Shown: one piece after another, positions 1 through 5,523 of the stretch
How the letters are laid out: the number at the start of each line of letters is the position of its first letter
Position numbering within the stretch: the stretch's first letter is position 1
Assembly: GCA_016764135.1 (NCBI GenBank)
Contig: JAESSL010000237.1
Location: 1 to 5,523 of the forward strand
DNA: 5,523 nt
From: Alphaproteobacteria bacterium
Lineage (GTDB): Bacteria; Pseudomonadota; Alphaproteobacteria; UBA8366; GCA-2717185
Direction: 5' to 3'
Notes under the pieces: generated by a model
Told to the model about the DNA's origin: nothing
The model's database searches: none
What the model saw: the letters and a program-made list of their open reading frames with translations, nothing else
Position numbers and translations under genes: made by a program

Positions 1-63
1 GCCCAGCACAGAATCGCGCATCAACACCTGCTCGCTGGTGAAGCCGAAGGTCTTGTAGGGCAT
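1..63 (-). CDS. N-terminal fragment of a possible acyl-CoA dehydrogenase family protein (runs off the window)
   Basis: An ATG at 63-61 opens a minus-strand frame that stays open for all 21 codons to the window edge. The peptide includes FTSEQVLMRDSV, which resembles the first helix of acyl-CoA dehydrogenase family flavoproteins (typically FTEEQ..LRDSV). In that family this helix precedes the FAD-binding core, which would lie outside the window. The start is only 8 bp past the stop codon of the dioxygenase on the same strand, so the two are probably cotranscribed, perhaps translationally coupled. No convincing Shine-Dalgarno sequence precedes the ATG; an in-frame TTG at 75-73 is an alternative start. 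With 21 residues the family call is tentative, and the substrate (acyl-CoA or a sulfur/nitrogen compound, as in the monooxygenase-like members) cannot be guessed. Confidence 0.5.
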   Translation of the reverse strand, partial: MPYKTFGFTSEQVLMRDSVLG

Positions 64-71
64 GCGCGTGG

Positions 72-914
72 TCAATCCGTATGGAAAACCGGCCGGTCGC
101 CTTTTATCGTCACCCGATGGGCGATGCGTTCTTCAGGCCAATAGTCCCACATGGCGAGATGCTGGGCGCAGCGATTGTCCCAGAAGGCGATGGCGTTATC
201 CGTCCATTTGAAGCGCACCTGAAATTCCGCGCGCTCGCAGTGATCGAACAAAAACGCCAGCAGCGCATCGCTTTCGCGTTCAGACAATTCCGTGATCCGG
301 GTCGTAAAGGTGCGATTGATATAAAGCGCCGGGCGTCCAGATACGGGATGCGTCCGCACGATGGGATGTTCATTGGCGGGAAAGACCTTGCCCGTATCGT
401 CAACGCCTCGGTCCGAATAGCGACCCCGGTACACATGTTCGGACGCATGAACCGCAACGAGACCCGTCAAAAACGCCTTCATCCGGTCCGATAATGCGTC
501 ATAGGCGGCGTACATGCTGGCGAAAAGCGTATCGCCGCCATTGGTCGGCAACTGGCGCATTTGCAAAATGGAGCCGAGCGGCGGCTCCGGGTCGCAGGAC
601 ACGTCTGAATGCCACGAGTTGCCGTTGGCGATTTTTGAATCTTTATGGGTGTGGATGACTATAATTTCCGGGTGCCCTTCCAGATGGGGCGCCGCCGGAT
701 GGATATGCATGGGGCCGAACCGACGTCCAAGCTCAATCTGTTGCGTCGGCGTCAACTGATCCTGATCCCGGAAAAAAATCACCTGCCGCTCCGCCAGCGT
801 CTTGTTCAGCATGTCAAAGTCCGAATCCGACAAGGGCTGGGTCAGGTCAAGGCCGCTGATCTCCGCTCCGATTACAGGCGTTAACGGCTCTATCGTCAGT
901 GAATTTCGCGTCAT
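72..914 (-). CDS. TauD/TfdA-family Fe(II)/2-oxoglutarate-dependent dioxygenase
   Basis: The 280-residue product has the usual length for cytoplasmic TauD/TfdA dioxygenases, which couple 2-oxoglutarate decarboxylation to substrate hydroxylation, often releasing sulfite from sulfonates. The iron triad is complete: H102 and D104 in WHSDVS, and H252 in WDNRCAQH. R263 and R267 in RIAHR match, from memory, the 2-oxoglutarate-binding and nearby arginines (R266/R270) of E. coli TauD. FGPMHIHP (67-73), NGGDTL (125-130), VRTHPVSG (186-193) and FTTRI (203-207) are also typical. The region just before WHSD (NGNS) and the stretch after residue 155 differ from what I recall of the TauD taurine pocket, so taurine is not assured; another sulfonate, an alkyl sulfate or a carboxylate ether is possible. 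The start is supported by GGGAGAG (complement of 919-925) four bases upstream. It is divergent from the SDR gene and followed closely by the possible acyl-CoA dehydrogenase gene. Confidence 0.92.
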   Translation of the reverse strand: MTRNSLTIEPLTPVIGAEISGLDLTQPLSDSDFDMLNKTLAERQVIFFRDQDQLTPTQQIELGRRFGPMHIHPAAPHLEGHPEIIVIHTHKDSKIANGNSWHSDVSCDPEPPLGSILQMRQLPTNGGDTLFASMYAAYDALSDRMKAFLTGLVAVHASEHVYRGRYSDRGVDDTGKVFPANEHPIVRTHPVSGRPALYINRTFTTRITELSERESDALLAFLFDHCERAEFQVRFKWTDNAIAFWDNRCAQHLAMWDYWPEERIAHRVTIKGDRPVFHTD

Positions 915-1088
915 AATTCTCTCCCGGTCATCAAGACGTAAAGTGAGCCACTAATTGCGGCAAAAGTCCAGACAACGCGCCCCTTGCACCGGAATCACCA
1001 ATTTCGGGAAACCCTTGACCAACCCCAACGCCGAGTCCAACAATCGCCCGGAATAAATAATGATAAAAAACAAACACAGGGAAACACC
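915..1088. promoter_or_regulatory. Divergent intergenic region between the dioxygenase and SDR genes
   Basis: This 174-bp gap separates two genes transcribed away from each other, so it must hold promoters for both. The minus-strand ribosome binding site lies at its left end (919-925). At its right end AGGGA (1078-1082) sits about six bases before the SDR start, after an A-rich leader (about 1051-1077). I found no convincing long palindrome that would mark a shared operator. A plus-strand reading frame covers the right part of the gap, but its codons look non-coding and the ribosome binding site favours the start at 1089. Confidence 0.6.
1015..1044 (+). promoter_or_regulatory. Weak candidate sigma-70-type promoter for the SDR gene
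   Basis: TTGACC (1015-1020) matches five of six bases of the -35 consensus. AACAAT (1039-1044), 18 bp further, matches four of six of the -10 consensus. The position, about 45 bp before the start codon, is suitable. This is pattern matching only; alphaproteobacterial promoters diverge from the E. coli consensus. Confidence 0.25.
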
Positions 1089-1853
1089 ATGAATCACTTC
1101 AATCTGGAGGGCCGAGTGGCCATCGTCACCGGCGGCAATGGCGGCATTGGTCTGGGCATGGCGACAGGGATGGCCGAAGCTGGCGCCACGCTCGTGCTGG
1201 CGGGCCGCAACGCAGAAAAGGGCGCCGCCGCAGTGTCCTCGCTGGAAGCGATTGGCGCCAAGGCGTCGTTCTTTACGCTCGACGTCACCGACGAAGCCGC
1301 CTGCCACGCCTTGATAGAAGACACGGCCTCACGCCATGGCCGGCTGGATGTGCTGATCAACAACGCTGGCTCCAACATCCGAAAAGAGCCGGAAGACTAT
1401 ACGTTGGAAGAATTTAGATTCGTACTCGACACCAATTTGACCAGCGCCTTTTGTTGCAGTCAGGCCGCCTACCCGGCCATGAAACAATCGGGCGGCGGCA
1501 AGATCATAAATATCGGCTCCATGTTCTCACTCTTCGGCGCCTCGTTCTCCACCGCCTACGCCGCCAGCAAAGGCGGCATCGTGCAGATGACCAAGGCGAT
1601 GGCGTGCGCCTGGGCCAAGGACAACATTCAGGTCAATTCGGTATTGCCGGGTTGGATCGATACAGAGCTGACCAAGGGCGCGCGCAAAGACGTCGAAGGT
1701 CTGCACGAACGTATTGAAGCCCGAACGCCTGCCGCACGCTGGGGCCGCCCGGATGAATTCGCCGGAATCGCCGTCTTTTTGGCGGGAACCGGATCCGACT
1801 TTGTCACCGGCACGTCCATCGCAATCGATGGCGGCTTCTCCGCCCAGGGATAA
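1089..1853 (+). CDS. SDR-family NAD(P)-dependent oxidoreductase (gluconate/deoxygluconate dehydrogenase-like)
   Basis: The 254-residue product is a classical short-chain dehydrogenase. It has the nucleotide-binding TGGNGGIG (14-21), D65 in the LDVTD segment, NNAG (91-94), N116, catalytic S144 in IGSMFS, and the Y157-x3-K161 pair in YAASK. The C-terminal part has the usual PGWIDTEL (187-194) and a closing DFVTGTSIAIDGGF. AGR at 38-40 after the second strand leaves no acidic residue at the usual NAD-selecting position, which hints at NADP, though weakly. The overall look (YTLEEF, SQAAYPAM, ACAWA, LPGWIDT) recalls SDRs annotated as glucose 1-dehydrogenase, gluconate 5-dehydrogenase or 2-deoxy-D-gluconate 3-dehydrogenase; such names rarely fix the substrate. 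The start at 1089 is chosen because AGGGA precedes it at good spacing and the fold begins at residue 6. It is divergent from the dioxygenase gene and probably monocistronic, as a 239-bp gap follows. Confidence 0.93.
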   Translation: MNHFNLEGRVAIVTGGNGGIGLGMATGMAEAGATLVLAGRNAEKGAAAVSSLEAIGAKASFFTLDVTDEAACHALIEDTASRHGRLDVLINNAGSNIRKEPEDYTLEEFRFVLDTNLTSAFCCSQAAYPAMKQSGGGKIINIGSMFSLFGASFSTAYAASKGGIVQMTKAMACAWAKDNIQVNSVLPGWIDTELTKGARKDVEGLHERIEARTPAARWGRPDEFAGIAVFLAGTGSDFVTGTSIAIDGGFSAQG

Positions 1854-1926
1854 TGAGGCGTCATTCGGCGCCGTCATTCCCACGATTTCCTTTTCCCAAG
1901 ATCACCGCGTGACGGCGCCCGCCTCA
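1854..1926. repeat. Long imperfect inverted repeat directly behind the SDR stop codon
   Basis: TGAGGCG (1854-1860) and GGCGCCGTCA (1867-1876) are complementary to the continuous block TGACGGCGCC-CGCCTCA (1910-1926). They would form a 17-bp stem with a six-base bulge (1861-1866) and a 33-base loop. The location immediately after the stop codon suggests a role in transcript 3'-end formation or stability. No T-tract follows the right arm, so it is not a standard intrinsic terminator. The bulge and the following bases form a short direct repeat (cgtcattc at 1859-1866 and 1872-1879). It could instead be a dispersed palindromic element. Confidence 0.6.
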
Positions 1927-1988
1927 GAAGGCGCGCTAAATCGGGCGTAATAAGGGATACGACCTCTAACATTTCCCGTTAAAAGATG

Positions 1989-2010
1989 TAGATTACATCA
2001 ATGCAATCTA
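1989..2010. promoter_or_regulatory. 22-bp dyad, candidate operator upstream of the cyclase gene
   Basis: The arms TAGATT (1989-1994) and AATCTA (2005-2010) are exact inverted copies, and CAT/ATG inside them also pair, so nine of eleven positions are symmetric. The dyad lies in an AT-rich stretch (about 1963-2035) that contrasts with its GC-rich surroundings and sits about 83 bp before the cyclase start. TATAAC (2017-2022) and TATAAA (2026-2031) just downstream could be -10 elements, which would place the dyad near the -35 region. I cannot assign a regulator family. Confidence 0.35.
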
Positions 2011-2050
2011 TGAGAATATAACAGCTATAAAAGTAGCGACGCTTTGAAAG

Positions 2051-2066
2051 GCGCCGAAGCTGGCGC
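2051..2066 (+). promoter_or_regulatory. Small GC-rich hairpin in the cyclase mRNA leader
   Basis: GCGCC (2051-2055) and GGCGC (2062-2066) form a perfect 5-bp stem around a six-base loop, ending 15 bases before the AGGAGG site. It could affect translation or be incidental in GC-rich DNA. Confidence 0.2.
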
Positions 2067-2081
2067 GAACACCGGGTTCCC

Positions 2082-2087
2082 AGGAGG
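2082..2087 (+). promoter_or_regulatory. Strong Shine-Dalgarno site fixing the TTG start of the cyclase gene
   Basis: A consensus AGGAGG lies five bases before a TTG codon at 2093. The frame that begins there immediately encodes basic residues and then a membrane segment, as expected for this protein family. No ATG in that frame is equally well placed, so TTG is taken as the start. Confidence 0.75.
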
Positions 2088-2092
2088 AAGTT

Positions 2093-4236
2093 TTGTTTAA
2101 AGGCCGGATCAGATTTCGGGTGGGAATCGCGCTCGCGTTCATCCTGGCGATGGCGCCGCTAACTTTGGGTATGGTCGGCTATCTATATTGGAGCAATTCA
2201 AAACTCATTGTGCAAAGCACAGCGAACACGATGCAGCGTGTCTCTGCTGGAGTCAGTCGCGATGTACAGAATCTGATTTTGCCTGCTGCACGGTTGTTGC
2301 AATCGACGGCGGAAATTGTGCGAACGGATCACGGTTCTTTGCAAAGAGTCCAAGGGTTGGAGTTTTTCTATCGCCAAATCAAAGATTTACCCCAAATATT
2401 CAGCATTACGCGGGCTTCAAGGGCACGGGCGATTTTTACCAGGTCATTCGTATTCCCGAAAACCTGAAATCCTTGGGCCCGTCCACCAAGCCCCTGCCGT
2501 CGGATGCAAAATACGCTGTGCGATTGCTCGACGATAGTTCGGGCGAACGCGCCGATAGTTTTATCATTTATAGCGATTGGGGAAATGTGACGCAGGTGCT
2601 TCGCGGGCCGCCTCACTATGACCCTCGGCAACGTCCCTGGTATCGAAACGCCAGGAAAAATCCCGACGTTTCACTCTCCAAAGCCTATGTTTTCGCGAGC
2701 TCAAAGCTCGTGGGCGTGACGGTGTCGCATCGGGTTGAAACACAAAATGGCGTTGAGATCGGCGCCGTCGGCGCGGATATCACGCTTGATACATTATCCA
2801 GCTTCCTGAAGGCCGCAAAAATCGGGGATTCAGGACTTGTTTTCATCCTCGATGAAGACGGGCGCCTGCTCGCCCATCCAGACCCAAATATCGGCGTTCG
2901 GGTAGATGGCGACACCGTGCAATTGCTGTCCGCAACCAATGTTTCAGACCCTCTGGTTTCAGATGCCGTTAAAGCCTGGAAATCAAATGGCGCCCAACAA
3001 CTGTTTGAAGCCCCGCTTGGCCCGAATGGCGATCTCTACCTGACATCGTTTACATCCTTGTCCGATGGACCTGGACCCAACTGGACGGTGGCCGTGATCG
3101 TTCTGAAAGATGAACTTATCGGTCCTCTTCGAAACACCAGTTTTCAGATTCTGGCCGCCGGCGGCGTGTTCATTCTTATCGCTATGTTTGCAATCTTTAT
3201 TCTGTCGCGGAAGCTGACAGAGCCATTGCAGGAAATCGTTAGCGAAACCAATCGAATTCGGTCCTTTGAGTTGGACCATGAATTTTCCATCCAATCGGCC
3301 ATTGTCGAAATTGACCAATTGGGCCAGGCCGTTGAAACAATGAAACGCAGCCTGCGAAGCTTCAGCATCTATGTGCCTAAAGAACTCGTCCGCGCCATCG
3401 TATCCGATGCGGGCGAAGCCGCCCTTGGCAGTCGACGTCAGCCGTTGACCCTCATGTTTACGGATATCAGAGGCTTCACAAATGCGTCTGAGGCGATGTC
3501 GCCAGAAGGCGTCGTCACCTCTCTTTCGCAATATTTCGAGCGTATGTCGACCGCCATTCACAGCACCAATGGCATTGTCGACAAGTTCATTGGCGACGCA
3601 ATCATGGCGATCTGGAACGCGCCTCTAATCGATGCAAACCATGTCAAACACGGCTGCGAGACGCTTTTGACCTGCCTTAAGATCGACAAGACGTTGGCGG
3701 ATGAATTCGTCAACGCGGGCGTTGCGCCATTCTTCACCCGGTTTGGTTTGCATACAGGTGACGCCGTTGTTGGGAATGTCGGCTCGTCAGAGCGATTTCA
3801 ATATTCCGCCTTTGGCAATGTCGTGAATATCGCGGCGCGGCTCGAATCACTGAACAAGACATATGGCACACAGCCCCTTGTCTCTGGCGAGGTCGTGACG
3901 GAAGCGGAAGATACCTATGTTTTTCGGTTTCTCGACAAGGTCGTGCCCGTGGGCGCGACGCATCCAATTTTCATCTACGAACTGATTGGCGCCCGGGATG
4001 AGAATTCACCTGTCGCCGCAACACTGGAACGGCTCGTTCAACGCACCCGTTGGGAGGACTGCCGCAAGCTTTACGACGAGCATCAATGGCGAGACGCCCG
4101 CGAAGCCTTCATCCGCTACAAGGAACTTTTCGCCGACACCGTGGCCGCCGATTTGATGATCGAGCGCTGCGACCGCTTCCTTGAAACCCCACCGCCGTCG
4201 GATTGGGACGGCGCGGAATGGCTTAACGGCAAATGA
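2093..4236 (+). pseudogene. Membrane class III adenylate cyclase with periplasmic dCache sensor and HAMP, interrupted by a -1 frameshift
   Basis: Joined across one missing base near 2407, this encodes about 714 residues. In order: a membrane helix (about 10-33), a periplasmic dCache domain (about 35-345) containing YDPRQRPWY (176-184), a second membrane helix (about 351-371), a HAMP linker (from about 372), a class III cyclase domain (about 440-640), and a tail ending with a PPPSDWDG motif common in such cyclases. It would convert ATP to cAMP on the cytoplasmic side in response to a periplasmic ligand. Metal-binding D458 (FTDIRGFT) and D502 (KFIGDAIM), adenine-selecting K498, and N579/R583 for transition-state binding are all present. 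S572 stands where mammalian cyclases have Asp, as in class IIIb enzymes that have Thr/Ser. The dCache and N-terminal codons are in one frame to about 2407 and the rest in another, so as written the protein stops at 2467. The intact catalytic sites suggest a recent lesion or sequence error. Ten bases separate it from dctP. Confidence 0.85.
2405..2408 (+). other. Frameshift site in the cyclase gene
   Basis: Upstream codons read FYRQIKDLPQIFSI, ending with ATT at 2405-2407. Downstream, in the -1 frame, codons from TAC at 2407 read YAGFKGTGDFYQVIR. Adding one T (ATTTAC in place of ATTAC) joins them into a continuous dCache sequence. No X-XXY-YYZ slippery heptamer is seen at the junction, so programmed frameshifting is not supported. 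Confidence 0.8.
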
Positions 4237-4246
4237 GGGCGCTCAC

Positions 4247-5275
4247 ATGAGAATTTATACGTGGACGCTCCGCTTTTTTCTGTGCCTGTCCATTCTGGGC
4301 GCCGCCTCTGCAAATGCGGAACCGACGACCTTGTTTCTTGCGCATTTGAACCCAAACAGCGCGACCAACAATCCAACGGGCGCCATGGCGACGACCTTCG
4401 AGATAGCGTTGGAAACGCTGACAGACGGTCGCATAAACGTCGAAACATTTCCCGAAGGTCAACTGGGCGGTGAACGCCAGGTTGTCGACCTCGTCCGACG
4501 CGGCGTCATTCAGTCGGCTATCATTTCCGTCGCCGGAATCACCAAGCGTTATCCGTTGATCAGTGTGCTCAGCGACCCCTTTCGGTTTCGCAACCTTCAA
4601 GACGTCTACAACGTTTATGATGGTCCGTTTGGGCGTTACCTCCGGGACGATATCGAAAAGAAGACCGGATTGAGCGTGTTGGCGTTTGGCGATACAGGCG
4701 GACTCTTCGTCCTGACAAATTCGAAACGCCCCATTCACAGCCCCGAAGACCTCGCCAATTTGCGCATTCGGACCATGGCCCTTGAGGAACACAAACACAT
4801 CATTCGGAGTCTTGGCGGTGCGCCCGTCGCTCTGGCCTGGCGCGAACTATACGCCTCGCTGCAGAATGGAATTCTCGATGGCCAAATGAATCCGCCGAGC
4901 GTTGTCCGGGCGGGAAAGTTACATCAAGTCCAGAAATACATGACTGTCACCAACCATCTCTACACGCCATATCTCTGGATCGCGAACGCCCAGTTTTTGG
5001 CGGCCCTTTCACCGGAAACTCAAAAAGCCATCGCAACCGCCGCACGCGCGGGCGTTCTCGCCAGCCGCCGGCTCGCACAATCTTCCAACGCTTTGGAAAG
5101 CCTCGCCGCGTCGATGGAAATATATCAACCGACGGCAGCGGAAGGACGCGCCTTCCAGAAGGCGTCACGCCCCGCCATGAACCAATTCGTGCACGAAAAT
5201 CTGGGCGCAGAAGGCGTCCGGTTACTGGAAATGTTTAGGGCTGGTCGCGGAGCGTCAAAAAAAAGTCAGCGTTAA
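4247..5275 (+). CDS. dctP: TRAP transporter solute-binding protein, DctP family, without adjacent membrane subunits
   Basis: The 342-residue product has a Sec signal peptide (basic start, hydrophobic 8-20, likely cleavage after ANA at 22-24) and should be periplasmic. DctP-family features follow: GRINVETFPEGQLGGERQ (61-78), SDPFRFRN (109-116), LRIRTM (172-177) with R175 at the position of the conserved carboxylate-binding arginine, and ELYASLQNGILDGQMNP (200-216). The ligand is therefore probably an organic acid or related carboxylate, but cannot be named. The start at 4247 has GAGGG (4235-4239) seven bases upstream and gives a proper signal peptide; upstream in-frame codons overlap the cyclase gene. 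It lies 10 bp after the cyclase stop codon, so the two form an operon. No DctQ or DctM gene follows; the next gene is convergent. A run of eight A residues (5257-5264) near the 3' end could shift the last few codons. The symbol is a family label. Confidence 0.92.
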   Translation: MRIYTWTLRFFLCLSILGAASANAEPTTLFLAHLNPNSATNNPTGAMATTFEIALETLTDGRINVETFPEGQLGGERQVVDLVRRGVIQSAIISVAGITKRYPLISVLSDPFRFRNLQDVYNVYDGPFGRYLRDDIEKKTGLSVLAFGDTGGLFVLTNSKRPIHSPEDLANLRIRTMALEEHKHIIRSLGGAPVALAWRELYASLQNGILDGQMNPPSVVRAGKLHQVQKYMTVTNHLYTPYLWIANAQFLAALSPETQKAIATAARAGVLASRRLAQSSNALESLAASMEIYQPTAAEGRAFQKASRPAMNQFVHENLGAEGVRLLEMFRAGRGASKKSQR

Positions 5276-5306
5276 TCCCAAAACCCGGGTTAATCCCAAA
5301 ACCTGG
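5271..5306. repeat. 18-bp tandem duplication spanning the dctP stop codon
   Basis: Two adjacent 18-bp units (5271-5288 and 5289-5306) both begin GTTAATCCCAAAACC and differ only at one base (C in the first, T in the second, at unit position 16). The first holds the TAA stop of dctP (5273-5275). Because 18 is a multiple of three, the second holds an in-frame TAA as well. The junction forms the palindrome AACCCGGGTT (5282-5291). No T-tract follows, so I do not call a terminator. Confidence 0.9.
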
Positions 5307-5342
5307 ATTTTATTTGAACCTTCAGTCGCTTTTGGCCGCATT

Positions 5343-5405
5343 CTAATTGTTTTATGCAGCGGGCTAATTGTTTTATGCAGCGGGCTAATTGTTTTATGCA
5401 GCGGG
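5343..5405. repeat. Three exact 21-bp tandem repeats at the end of the convergent minus-strand gene
   Basis: The units at 5343-5363, 5364-5384 and 5385-5405 are identical; each begins CTAATTGTTTTATGCAG and ends CGGG. On the minus strand the first unit met encodes the final Pro-Ala-Ala codons and the TAA stop of the partial gene. Since 21 is a multiple of three, each further unit repeats that ending, with in-frame TAA and TAG. A different minus-strand frame reads through as ARCIKQL three times; I regard that as a by-product. Confidence 0.95.
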
Positions 5406-5523
5406 CGGCGGTGGCAATTTCAGGGTCGCATCTTCTGCCGATCCGGTTTCCGCGCCCGCCAACAGCGTCGACATGAGCTGCATCGACGTGTCGATGACCC
5501 ATCTGATCTCGCGCTCGCCCGCC
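5394..5523 (-). CDS. C-terminal 42 residues of an unrecognised protein (5' end outside the window)
   Basis: A minus-strand frame is open from the right edge to a TAA at 5396-5394. Its codons have GC-rich third positions, and the peptide has a plausible amphipathic helix (REIRWVIDTSMQLMSTLLAG) followed by a linker and a proline-rich end (LKLPPPPAA). The two other minus-strand frames look worse: one is rich in Arg, Cys and Ser, the other in His and Arg with the ARCIKQL repeat. I do not recognise the family from this fragment. It converges on dctP with a gap of 118 bp. Its last three codons and stop lie in the first of three 21-bp repeats, so the C-terminus has been copied twice behind the stop. 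Confidence 0.6.
   Translation of the reverse strand, partial: AGEREIRWVIDTSMQLMSTLLAGAETGSAEDATLKLPPPPAA

Noticed and set aside
984..1088. Possible 35-residue N-terminal extension of the SDR protein
   Set aside because: The AGGGA site and the start of the SDR fold point to ATG 1089; the upstream codons look like leader sequence.
1897..1915. CRP/cAMP receptor binding site around TCAC-CG-CGTGA
   Set aside because: The half-sites are in the wrong orientation for TGTGA-N6-TCACA and form part of the inverted repeat.
2053..2066. 14-base sequence GCCGAAGCTGGCGC shared with 1173-1186 in the SDR gene
   Set aside because: Short, GC-rich and explained in the SDR by ordinary codons; it is probably chance.
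2351..2362. GTTTTTC as a programmed -1 slippery site
   Set aside because: It lacks the X-XXY-YYZ pattern in the zero frame, and slipping here would replace the family-like FYRQIKDLPQIFS with unrelated sequence.
2188..2406. A separate gene starting at ATG 2188 for the downstream cyclase frame
   Set aside because: The first ~73 residues in that frame are Cys- and His-rich and unlike any sensor domain, while the other frame gives a membrane helix and dCache sequence over the same bases. No ribosome binding site precedes 2188.
5343..5405. CRISPR array
   Set aside because: The units are directly adjacent, with no spacers.
5290..5502. Minus-strand protein with three ARCIKQL repeats
   Set aside because: The repeat arises from the 21-bp DNA repeat; the neighbouring frame ending at 5394 has better codon use and a more protein-like sequence.

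Overview
The window looks like a chromosomal segment of a Gram-negative proteobacterium, most likely an alphaproteobacterium. The basis is GC-rich third codon positions, a TRAP-type solute-binding protein, a TauD-family dioxygenase, and a membrane class III nucleotide cyclase of a kind common in that class. This assignment is inferred from gene style; no rRNA or marker gene is present.

Layout, left to right. Positions 1-914 are read on the minus strand: a TauD/TfdA-family Fe(II)/2-oxoglutarate dioxygenase (72-914), followed 8 bp downstream by the first 21 codons of a gene that leaves the window and resembles the N-terminus of an acyl-CoA dehydrogenase (1-63). A 174-bp divergent promoter region (915-1088) separates these from a plus-strand SDR oxidoreductase (1089-1853). 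A 239-bp gap follows (1854-2092). It holds a long inverted repeat just behind the SDR stop codon, an AT-rich stretch with a 22-bp dyad that could be an operator, and a strong AGGAGG ribosome binding site. That site starts a two-gene plus-strand unit: a membrane adenylate cyclase with a periplasmic dCache sensor domain (2093-4236, interrupted by a one-base frameshift near 2407) and, 10 bp later, a secreted DctP-family TRAP solute-binding protein (4247-5275). The right edge carries the last 42 codons of an unrecognised minus-strand gene (5394-5523) converging on dctP. The gap between them holds two unrelated short tandem repeats, each covering the stop codon of the adjoining gene.

How the genes may work together. 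The dioxygenase, the possible acyl-CoA dehydrogenase homologue and the SDR form a divergent pair of transcription units typical of a small catabolic locus; the substrate cannot be read from the sequence. The cyclase and the solute-binding protein are the more unusual pair. No TRAP membrane subunits (DctQ/DctM) lie next to the binding protein, and the only following gene is convergent. One possible reading is that the binding protein delivers a ligand to the cyclase sensor domain, linking an extracellular organic acid or related solute to cAMP; this is inference. As written the cyclase is frameshifted, but its catalytic residues are intact, so the lesion is either recent or a sequence error.
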